From Treponema sp. (lineage in GTDB: Bacteria > Spirochaetota > Spirochaetia > Treponematales > Breznakiellaceae): DNA of 6,198 nucleotides. The DNA is taken from the NCBI GenBank assembly GCA_031276685.1, contig JAISMQ010000178.1, forward strand, positions 1 to 6,198, in the 5' to 3' direction. Below, piece by piece: positions 1 to 5,469 of this stretch (the stretch's first letter is position 1; each line of letters begins with the position of its first letter). The notes under the pieces are model-generated. The model had not been told where the DNA came from, ran no database searches, and worked only from the letters and a program-made list of their open reading frames with translations. The translations under genes were made by a program, and so were the position numbers.

Positions 1-764
1 CGTTCCGTTTTGGCAATCTGGGCTACCTGCGGCACTACATGGTCTACGACCCGGAAAAAGATGCGTACTCCGCGCTGACCACCGAGCTTTCCGTCTGGGG
101 TTTTTCCGCGGGCTTTACGGCGGTCCACAGCGTCCCCTACGAATTTGTCTACGACCCCGCCAAAACGGCGGGGAACGGCTGGGCCCAGCGGGGGGAGGCC
201 CGGCTCCACCCCCAGGCTCTGCGCCTGGGCTTTGCCAAATCCGTGCCCGCCCTGTCGTCCCGCGACAAACGGCTGTCCCTGTCCTTCAACGTCAGTTCCT
301 CGCTGCTTGTCGATCTGCAGCGTTACACCTACTCCCGCTTCGACATGAACATGGGCTTTACGTTCGGCTTTAAGGAGGTTCTGGATCTTACGTTTTCGGT
401 CGCTTCGGACAACTCCGTGGTGTACCGCTACTTGCGGAACATACCGGGCCTGGAGCTTCCCATCGCCACCACGGGGGAAAGCAACGTTTTTAAGGATCTG
501 CTCAACTCGTTCCGCTTCGACAGCCGCCAGCTTCGCACCGAATCCGGCTTCAAGCTTAAATCCCTCAACCTTAGAGCCACCCACTACATGGGGGACTGGA
601 ACGCGACGCTGGGGGTAACGCTGAGCCCCTATCTGGACACTTCCGCCGGGGCGCTGCCCATGTACCAGTTCAACACGCAGATCTCGTTCGTGGTCCAGTG
701 GCTCCCCATCAGCGAGATCAAGTCCGAATTCGCCGTGGACAAGGACCAGTGGGTCTTCAAATAA
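1..764 (+). CDS. C-terminal part of an outer-membrane beta-barrel protein, probably LptD/OstA-like (5' end outside window)
   Basis: The reading frame is open from the first complete codon (position 3) to TAA at 762-764, so this is the C-terminal ~253 residues of a longer protein; the ATG at 39 is internal. The sequence alternates hydrophobic and polar residues in many short strands separated by Gly/Asn/Asp-rich turns, as in a transmembrane beta-barrel (for example the stretches at about 285-315, 345-375, 555-625 and 660-705). A FKLKSL stretch followed by HYMGDWN (582-602) resembles the late barrel strands of LptD-like proteins from spirochaetes and Bacteroidetes. LptD inserts lipopolysaccharide or a related glycolipid into the outer leaflet of the outer membrane. 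The protein ends in WVFK, so the usual terminal aromatic residue is second from last. The beta-barrel assignment is firm; the LptD identity rests on recalled family resemblance. Another large spirochaetal outer-membrane barrel is the main alternative. Confidence 0.62.
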   Translation, partial: FRFGNLGYLRHYMVYDPEKDAYSALTTELSVWGFSAGFTAVHSVPYEFVYDPAKTAGNGWAQRGEARLHPQALRLGFAKSVPALSSRDKRLSLSFNVSSSLLVDLQRYTYSRFDMNMGFTFGFKEVLDLTFSVASDNSVVYRYLRNIPGLELPIATTGESNVFKDLLNSFRFDSRQLRTESGFKLKSLNLRATHYMGDWNATLGVTLSPYLDTSAGALPMYQFNTQISFVVQWLPISEIKSEFAVDKDQWVFK

Positions 765-782
765 GCCGTTGACAGGCTTATT
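760..782. repeat. Perfect inverted repeat overlapping the stop codon of the barrel gene
   Basis: AATAAGCC (760-767) and GGCTTATT (775-782) are exact reverse complements separated by 7 bases (GTTGACA). The TAA stop (762-764) lies in the left arm. The arms are AT-rich against a GC-rich background. No T-tract follows, since TTCCGGGGG comes next, so it does not look like a standard intrinsic terminator. It could be a weak transcript-end hairpin or a protein-binding operator around the -35 hexamer in its loop. Confidence 0.6.
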
Positions 783-796
783 CCGGGGGCTATAGA
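769..796 (+). promoter_or_regulatory. Possible sigma70-type promoter ahead of phoH
   Basis: TTGACA (769-774) matches the -35 consensus exactly. After a 16-base spacer comes TATAGA (791-796), a 4/6 match to TATAAT that lacks the important final T. It lies in the only intergenic gap of the window, directly before the four-gene run. The predicted start point (about 802-804) falls just after the A of the ATG at 800. If the promoter is used, it cannot provide a normal leader for that ATG. Transcription may instead begin upstream, or translation may begin at TTG 815. Confidence 0.35.
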
Positions 797-799
797 CTC

Positions 800-1828
800 A
801 TGGCAGAGGTTCGTTTGGAGGACAGTTTAACAATCGTGCTGGACAGCAAGGATCTGCTGTCCGGGGTCTGCGGCGCGAACGACGGGAACCTCCGGGTAAT
901 CGAAGGATCCCTGGGGGGGCGTATCGCGGCGCGGGGGAACGAGATCCGGCTGGAAGGGGCGGACGAGGCCTCGGTGCGGCGTTTCAAGGCCGCGATGGAC
1001 CGTCTGATCTCCGCGGTGCGGGAGGGGGGCAGCCCCTCGCCCGAGTACGTCCGGGCGCTGGTGGGCGCCCCCGGGGATCCGCCGGAAACGGGCACTTCGA
1101 TGTTCCGCGACGCCCCCGCCGACGACCGGGTGATACGGATCCCCCACGGTTTTAACCGGATATTCCCCCGCAGCGCCAACCAGGGGGCCTACATCGGGGG
1201 GATGCGCTCCTGCGACATAAGTTTCGGCATCGGCCCCGCCGGGACCGGGAAAACCTTCCTGGCGATAGCGGAGGCCCTGCGGCTCGTCCTGTCCAAGGCC
1301 ATGCGGAAAATGGTGCTTACCCGCCCCGTGGTGGAGGCGGGGGAAAACCTGGGCTTCCTGCCGGGGGACCTGGCCCAAAAAATAAACCCCTACCTGCGGC
1401 CCCTGTACGACGCGATGGAAGCCCTGGTGCCCTACGAGGTTATCCGCCGCCTGGAAGAGACCCGGGCCATCGAGATAGCGCCGCTGGCCTACATGCGGGG
1501 CCGCAGCTTGAACGACTGCGTGGTGGTCCTGGACGAAGCCCAGAATACCACCAGGGAGCAGATGAAGATGTTCCTTACCCGGATCGGCCAGGGCGCCCGC
1601 GCGGTAATTACCGGGGACCTTACCCAGATCGACCTTCCCCGGCGCGGGGATTCGGGGCTGCCCCACGCGGTTTCCGTCCTTTCCGGCATAGAGGGCATCA
1701 ATTTCAGCTTTCTCCATACCCAGGATGTGGTGCGTAACCCGCTGATCAAAAAGATCATCGCCGCCTACGAAAACGCCGCGCCGGATTCCGAGCCCGGAGG
1801 GGCGCGACACCGTGAAAAAAGCTCCTGA
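800..1828 (+). CDS. phoH: PhoH family ATPase (YbeZ type)
   Basis: This 342-residue protein has the usual length for PhoH/YbeZ. The N-terminal ~75 residues form the small KH-like domain typical of the family (GANDGNLRVIEGSLGGRIAARGN, split here as residues 25-36 and 37-47). The P-loop ATPase domain carries Walker A GPAGTGKT (145-152), the family signature LTRPVVEAGENLGFLPGD (173-190), MRGRSLND (232-239), Walker B VVVLDEAQN (241-249) and VITGDLTQIDLP (269-280). PhoH proteins are cytoplasmic ATPases linked to RNA metabolism; in Escherichia coli YbeZ works with YbeY, whose gene lies two positions downstream here. The ATG at 800 keeps the whole conserved N-terminus and has a G-run at 785-789. A TTG at 815, with GAGG at 805-808, is a possible alternative start that would lose five residues. 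The 3' end overlaps the next gene by 17 bases. The family call is very secure. Confidence 0.97.
   Translation: MAEVRLEDSLTIVLDSKDLLSGVCGANDGNLRVIEGSLGGRIAARGNEIRLEGADEASVRRFKAAMDRLISAVREGGSPSPEYVRALVGAPGDPPETGTSMFRDAPADDRVIRIPHGFNRIFPRSANQGAYIGGMRSCDISFGIGPAGTGKTFLAIAEALRLVLSKAMRKMVLTRPVVEAGENLGFLPGDLAQKINPYLRPLYDAMEALVPYEVIRRLEETRAIEIAPLAYMRGRSLNDCVVVLDEAQNTTREQMKMFLTRIGQGARAVITGDLTQIDLPRRGDSGLPHAVSVLSGIEGINFSFLHTQDVVRNPLIKKIIAAYENAAPDSEPGGARHREKSS
1796..1802 (+). promoter_or_regulatory. Ribosome binding site for the HD-domain gene, inside phoH
   Basis: GGAGGGG lies nine bases before the GTG at 1812 and within the last codons of phoH. It is the best Shine-Dalgarno match near this junction and supports the GTG start, which gives a 17-base overlap with the phoH stop (TGA 1826-1828). 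Confidence 0.7.
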
Positions 1829-4172
1829 AAAAAAGGACGGTTCCTGGTTTTCCCGTTTTGTCCGGAAGACCTTTAACATCTCCGCCCTAAAACCGGTCCC
1901 CACGCTGGTAAGCGCCCTTGTTTTTCTCCTTACGCTGCTGATCATGGCGGGCAGCATGAACCGCGAGCAGGCGAAATCCGGGCTTATCCGCGATATCGAG
2001 GTAGGCCGGGTGGCGGACCGGGACATCCAGGCCGAGGACGAGGCTTCCTACGTGGACGAGGAAGCCACCCGCCGCCGCATGGAGGCCCAGGAACGGCTGG
2101 TAAGCGCGGTGTTCCGTATGGCCCCCCAGGTGGAAGGCGAGATTCTCGCGTCCTGGGACCGCTTTACGGCTTTTGCCGGGGAACTGTTCCTGGCGGAAAG
2201 CTCCCGGGAGATCTTCGCGCTCAAGGTCACGGCGGAATACCCCGCGATGTTTGCCGACCAGGTGCTGGACGCCTACTTCGCCGATCCGGCGCGGGACCGC
2301 TACGGCGAAAACGGCCGGACGATCCTGCGCCAGATCATGGGGGCCGGCGTGTTCGCCCTGCCCGCCTACGGCCTTGAAGCCTACAACCCGGACACGCTGG
2401 AACTGGTCTACGATTCCGGAAACCGCAGCGAATGGGACCGGCTCCCCTACAGCGGCATTACCACGGTGGATTCGGCGGCCCAGGCTATCCGGGGGAGCGT
2501 CGAATCGTCCCTGAGCCAGTCCGCCTTTTCCCGCGTCGCCCCGGAGCTGCTTGTCCCGTTTATCCGGGAAAACGTCTTTTTTTCCGAGGAAGACACGCGG
2601 CAGCGCGTGGAGGAGGCCCGGCAGCGCGTGGAGCCCGTCATAAAGTACGTTGAAAAGGGCAAAAAAGTCATACGGAAGGGCTTTGTCATTACCGAAGAAA
2701 ACATGCGGGAGCTGCGGGCCCTGAATCTGAGCCGCCACGCCGGGGATCCGCGCAACGTCCTGGGCATGGCGATTCTCTTCCTGCTCCTGTACGGGATCCT
2801 GGTCTTCCTGTGCGGCGGCAGGATCCTGCTTGAAAAGGACATGAGCGACGCGGAGATCTACCTGCTCTGCGCCCTCGCGGCCCTGTACCTTGTCGCGGCG
2901 GTGTTTTTGAAGAACCTGGCCCCCGGCGGGGAGATCCTGCCGGTTTCGGTGATCCTCCCCAGCGCCCTGTTCGTCATGCTCCCGGCCCTGCTTATCTCGT
3001 TCCGGATCGCGCTTATCTTCGCCGTGTTCCTCCCCCTGGCCGCCTATGTCGGCGGCCCTTTCGACAGCTACTCCCTGATCTTCGCGGTCATCTCCGGGGT
3101 GGTCGCGACCTATTCGCTGCGGGAGGCGGAAAAACGGATGGATCTGGTTAAGGCGGCGCTTCTGATCGCCGGCGCCAACACGCTGGTCATGCTCGCCGTC
3201 CTGCTAAGCCGCCACGCGGGGCTCGGCGCCTACCCGCCCGCGCTGTTCTGGGCGGCCTTTAACGGCCTGGCGTCGGGCATGCTGGTGGTGGGGGTCCTGC
3301 CGCCCCTGGAACACGCCCTGAACGCGGTAACCGCCTTCAGGCTTATCGAGCTGTCGGATCTCAACAGCCCCACGCTCAAGGCCCTGTTTACCGCCGCGCC
3401 GGGGACCTACAGCCATTCCATCATGGTGGCCAATCTGGCGGAGGCGGCCTGCCACGACATCGGGGCCAGCCCCCTCCTGGCCAGGGTGGGGGCCTACTAC
3501 CACGACATCGGCAAGATGGACAACCCCAGCTACTTCGTGGAAAACCAGACCGATTACAACCGGCACGACGACATGGCCCCCCGGCTTTCGGCGACGGTGA
3601 TCCGCAGCCACGTAAAACTGGGGGTGGAGCGGGCCCAGACCCTGGGGCTTCCCCAGGCGGTTATCAACGTGATCGCCGAACACCACGGGAATTCGCTTAT
3701 CACCTGGTTTTACAACAAGGCCCAGCAGCAGGAAAGCGCCGAGGGGAAGGGGGACGTGGATATCGCGGACTTCTGCTACCCGGGGACCCCCCCCCGGTCC
3801 CGCGAATCCGCGGTGGTAATGCTGGCCGACGTGGCGGAAGCCGCCGTGCGGACCCTGCAAAAACCCACCGCCCCAAAAATAGAAAAATTCATCCAGGAGC
3901 TTATCGCCGCCAAGGTCGAGCACGGCCAGTTGGCGGAATCGGAGCTGACCTTCCGCGATCTGGAAACCATAAAGAAGGCCTTCGTCCGGGTTCTGGCGGG
4001 CTACTACCACTCCCGGATCGAGTACCCCAAAACCGCCCCGGCCGAACCGGGCCCTGCGGAACGGCCTTCCCCCGCGGGGGGGGCCGCAGAGCGGCCTCCT
4101 GCGGAGCGCGCCCCCTCCGGGGGTGCCCCCTCCGGGGGCCCGGATCCGGCGCCTTCCGGGGGGGCGGGGTGA
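1812..4172 (+). CDS. pgpH: 7TM-HD domain phosphohydrolase, PgpH type (probable c-di-AMP phosphodiesterase)
   Basis: This is a 786-residue inner-membrane protein. The order is: short basic cytoplasmic N-terminus; TM1 (about 32-48); extracytoplasmic 7TMR-HDED domain (about 55-310), starting with VGRVADRDIQAEDEA and ending with the family pattern EPV...KG..VIRKGFVITEEN (274-297); seven membrane segments (about 317-335, 348-366, 376-395, 398-413, 419-434, 447-465, 479-497); and a cytoplasmic HD domain (about 515-735). Candidate metal ligands are H535 (YSHSIMV), H564-D565 (YYHDIGK), H600, H624-H625 (EHHGN) and D673 (LADVAEAA), so the active site looks intact. Listeria PgpH of this architecture hydrolyses c-di-AMP to pApA; the same activity is inferred here. 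Residues 741-786 are a Pro/Ala/Gly/Glu tail not expected in the family, which makes the protein longer than the ~710-720 residues of Firmicutes PgpH. The start is GTG. The stop overlaps the ybeY start by four bases. Confidence 0.93.
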   Translation: MKKAPEKKDGSWFSRFVRKTFNISALKPVPTLVSALVFLLTLLIMAGSMNREQAKSGLIRDIEVGRVADRDIQAEDEASYVDEEATRRRMEAQERLVSAVFRMAPQVEGEILASWDRFTAFAGELFLAESSREIFALKVTAEYPAMFADQVLDAYFADPARDRYGENGRTILRQIMGAGVFALPAYGLEAYNPDTLELVYDSGNRSEWDRLPYSGITTVDSAAQAIRGSVESSLSQSAFSRVAPELLVPFIRENVFFSEEDTRQRVEEARQRVEPVIKYVEKGKKVIRKGFVITEENMRELRALNLSRHAGDPRNVLGMAILFLLLYGILVFLCGGRILLEKDMSDAEIYLLCALAALYLVAAVFLKNLAPGGEILPVSVILPSALFVMLPALLISFRIALIFAVFLPLAAYVGGPFDSYSLIFAVISGVVATYSLREAEKRMDLVKAALLIAGANTLVMLAVLLSRHAGLGAYPPALFWAAFNGLASGMLVVGVLPPLEHALNAVTAFRLIELSDLNSPTLKALFTAAPGTYSHSIMVANLAEAACHDIGASPLLARVGAYYHDIGKMDNPSYFVENQTDYNRHDDMAPRLSATVIRSHVKLGVERAQTLGLPQAVINVIAEHHGNSLITWFYNKAQQQESAEGKGDVDIADFCYPGTPPRSRESAVVMLADVAEAAVRTLQKPTAPKIEKFIQELIAAKVEHGQLAESELTFRDLETIKKAFVRVLAGYYHSRIEYPKTAPAEPGPAERPSPAGGAAERPPAERAPSGGAPSGGPDPAPSGGAG
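2598..2633 (+). repeat. Short direct repeat encoding a heptad duplication
   Basis: A 15-base sequence (CGGCAGCGCGTGGAG) occurs at 2598-2612 and again at 2619-2633, a 21-base period. It encodes RQRVEEA followed by RQRVEPV (residues 263-276 of the HD protein), in the helix that leads to the conserved EPV motif of the extracytoplasmic domain. Confidence 0.8.
3787..3795 (+). repeat. C9 homopolymer inside the HD-domain coding region
   Basis: Nine consecutive C bases encode part of GTPPRS (residues 658-663), in the loop between the EHHGN motif and LADVAEAA. The frame is intact. A one-base slip here would remove the last part of the HD domain, including D673. Confidence 0.9.
4069..4169 (+). repeat. 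GC-rich hairpin-forming repeats encoding the low-complexity tail of the HD protein
   Basis: CCCCCTCCGGGGG occurs exactly at 4111-4123 and 4126-4138, and a degenerate copy CCTTCCGGGGGGG lies at 4152-4164. Each copy is close to self-complementary (C5, three-base loop, G5). CCCCCGCGGGGG at 4069-4080 is another palindrome, extended into a G8 run (4076-4083). They encode repeated APSGG/PSGG units. The tract ends at the GTG start of ybeY (4169). Confidence 0.85.
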
Positions 4173-4612
4173 ACCGGGTAGAGGTAAACGCCGAGGAAGT
4201 GCCCTTACCTCCCTGGTCCGGGGCCTCGGCCCGCTTCGCCCGCCGGGTCCTGGAAAACCTGGGCCGGGACGGCTGGGAGCTTTCGGTCCTCTACTGCGGC
4301 GACAGCTTTATCAGGGGCCTGAACGCCCGCTACCGGGACCGGGACGAGGCGACGGACGTCCTTTCCTTCCCGCAGGGGGGCGGCGGGAAGCGGCGTTTTG
4401 TCGCGGGGGACATCGTCATCTCCCTTGACACGCTGGCGGAAAACGCCGCGTATTTCGGGATCGCCGCCGACGAGGAGTTACGCCGCCTTCTGGTCCATGG
4501 TATTCTGCACCTGGGCGGCATGGATCACTCAAGCAACGAAAAATCGGAACCTATGCTGCTGTTGCAGGAAAAAATATTGGCCGAGCTTGCGGAGGAGCGA
4601 ATCATACCATGA
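4169..4612 (+). CDS. ybeY: Endoribonuclease YbeY (16S rRNA 3'-end maturation, zinc-dependent)
   Basis: This 147-residue protein has normal YbeY length. It contains the family core LNARYRDRDEATDVLSFP (51-68; R56 aligns with the conserved functional arginine), GDIVIS (80-85) and the zinc motif HGILHLGGMDH, with ligands H110, H114 and H120. YbeY is a cytoplasmic metallo-RNase needed for 16S rRNA 3' processing and late ribosome quality control. The GTG start overlaps the TGA of the preceding gene (GTGA, 4169-4172). No GGAGG-like site precedes it, only G-runs (4158-4164, 4166-4169), so translation probably depends on ribosomes finishing the HD gene. The stop overlaps the next ATG (ATGA). Its neighbourhood with phoH and a corC-like gene is typical of the family. 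Confidence 0.96.
   Translation: MNRVEVNAEEVPLPPWSGASARFARRVLENLGRDGWELSVLYCGDSFIRGLNARYRDRDEATDVLSFPQGGGGKRRFVAGDIVISLDTLAENAAYFGIAADEELRRLLVHGILHLGGMDHSSNEKSEPMLLLQEKILAELAEERIIP
4591..4597 (+). promoter_or_regulatory. Ribosome binding site for the CorC/TlyC-like gene, inside ybeY
   Basis: GGAGGAG in the last codons of ybeY lies 11 bases before the ATG at 4609. It supports that start, in the ATGA overlap with the ybeY stop, rather than the later TTG at 4660. Confidence 0.75.
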
Positions 4613-5469
4613 GTACCGGCGGTTCCGGCCAGGGAAGCCGGAGTTTTTTTGAGGGCGGCTTGACGAAGATCTTCAAAAGGCCCGGCGGGGAGCCGGCTGC
4701 GGCGAACGCGGGGGAGGAAAAAGAATCCCCCCCCCTCAGCCGGAAGATCCTCGCGGCCCTCGATTCGGACCAGCGGGAAATGGTCCGGGGTATCGCGGAC
4801 CTTTCGGACACTACCGTCAAAGAGGTTATGGTCCCCCGGACCGGCACGGTGTTCCTTTCTGCGGGGGCTTCCCGGGAAGAGCTTCTCAGCCTGATCGCGG
4901 AAAGCGAACATTCCCGCTTCCCCGTCTACCGGGACACCATCGACAACGTGATCGGGATACTCCACGTAAAGGACGTGCTGCGCTCCCTGGTAAAAGACCG
5001 GGAGCTCAACGTGGCCGCGCTGCTGCGCAAACCCTTTTTCGTGCCGGTAAGCAAGCGGATCGACAGCCTCCTGCGGGAGCTGCGCCGCCGCCGGGTCCAC
5101 ATCGCCGTAGTCGTGGACGAATACGGCGGGGTGTCGGGCATCGTCTGCATGGAGGACATTATCGAGGAGATCGTGGGGGACATTCAGGACGAATTCGACC
5201 ACGAGACCGAGGATATCCTTAAACTGGGGGAGGGCGCCTGGCTCTGCGACGCCCGGCTGAACCTGGAGGACCTGTCCCGGGAGATCGGCGTCGAACTGCC
5301 CGCCGAATCCTTCGACACGCTGGGGGGCTTCGTGTTCGACCTGTTCGGCAAGATCCCGGTCCGCTACGAAAAGGCGGTGTACCAGGGCCACGATTTTATC
5401 GTCCAGAGCATGGACGGCCATAAGATCAACACGGTCAAAGTGGTCCTCCGCAGCGAGGAAGACCAGTAA
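4609..5469 (+). CDS. tlyC: CBS-pair protein of the CorC/YbeX/TlyC family
   Basis: This 286-residue protein has about the size of Escherichia coli CorC/YbeX. A variable N-terminus with SRSFFEGGLTKIFKR (10-24) is followed by an Asp/Glu-rich helix leading to VKEVMVPRT (70-78). A CBS pair follows (about 71-130 and 136-193), with FPVYRDTIDNVIGILHVKD (104-122) and VVVDEYGGVSGIVCMEDIIEEIVG (167-190, split as DEYGG and MEDIIEEIVG), then a CorC_HlyC domain (about 207-282). There is no DUF21 membrane domain, so it is the short soluble form. Family members have been called hemolysins or Mg/Co efflux factors; YbeX has more recently been tied to ribosome metabolism and magnesium homeostasis, which fits its place after ybeY. 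The hemolysin label should not be read as evidence of toxicity. It overlaps ybeY by four bases and the next gene by one. Confidence 0.93.
   Translation: MSTGGSGQGSRSFFEGGLTKIFKRPGGEPAAANAGEEKESPPLSRKILAALDSDQREMVRGIADLSDTTVKEVMVPRTGTVFLSAGASREELLSLIAESEHSRFPVYRDTIDNVIGILHVKDVLRSLVKDRELNVAALLRKPFFVPVSKRIDSLLRELRRRRVHIAVVVDEYGGVSGIVCMEDIIEEIVGDIQDEFDHETEDILKLGEGAWLCDARLNLEDLSREIGVELPAESFDTLGGFVFDLFGKIPVRYEKAVYQGHDFIVQSMDGHKINTVKVVLRSEEDQ
4621..4650 (+). terminator. Terminator-like hairpin with T7 tract inside the first codons of the CorC/TlyC gene
   Basis: TCCGGC (4624-4629) pairs exactly with GCCGGA (4637-4642) around a seven-base loop. A T-G wobble can extend the stem (4623/4643), and seven T bases follow (4644-4650). 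This has the form of an intrinsic terminator or attenuator and begins 11 bases after the ybeY stop. It is also coding: the T-tract gives the Phe-Phe of SRSFFEGG, a position often aromatic in this family, so it may be coincidental. Confidence 0.35.
4727..4735 (+). repeat. C9 homopolymer inside the CorC/TlyC coding region
   Basis: Nine consecutive C bases encode part of ESPPLSR (residues 39-45), in the variable linker before the CBS pair. The frame is intact. A slip would truncate the protein before its functional domains. Confidence 0.9.
5455..5461 (+). promoter_or_regulatory. Ribosome binding site for the TPR gene
   Basis: GAGGAAG lies seven bases before the ATG at 5469, within the last codons of the CorC/TlyC gene, and supports the TAATG start (one-base overlap with the TAA at 5467-5469). 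Confidence 0.65.

Noticed and set aside
827..2026. 399-codon open frame on the - strand across phoH and the next gene
   Set aside because: It is opposite a frame with complete PhoH motifs, has a Gly/Pro/Arg/His-rich composition typical of antisense reading of GC-rich genes, and spans a gene junction.
2567..2585. GGAAAA...TTTTCC inverted repeat with a T7 run (2577-2583)
   Set aside because: AT-rich weak stem with the T run inside the stem itself and in the middle of a conserved coding region; not a terminator.
1887..2738. 283-codon open frame on the - strand inside the HD gene
   Set aside because: No recognisable motif; shadow of the extracytoplasmic domain coding region in GC-rich DNA.
3204..4010. 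268-codon open frame on the - strand over the HD domain
   Set aside because: Composition rich in Gly, His and Val as expected of an antisense frame; the + strand carries conserved catalytic motifs here.
4111..4169. G-quadruplex on the + strand from the G-runs
   Set aside because: Gaps between the runs are 10, 19 and 1 bases, too long for a canonical quadruplex; competing C-runs favour simple hairpins.
4425..4456. TTGACA at 4425-4430 as an internal promoter in ybeY
   Set aside because: The nearest -10-like sequence (TATTTC at 4451) is 20 bases away and a poor match; probably coding coincidence.
4525..5421. 298-codon open frame on the - strand over the CorC/TlyC gene
   Set aside because: The + strand encodes the CBS pair and CorC_HlyC domain across the same bases; no family resemblance seen in the antisense product.
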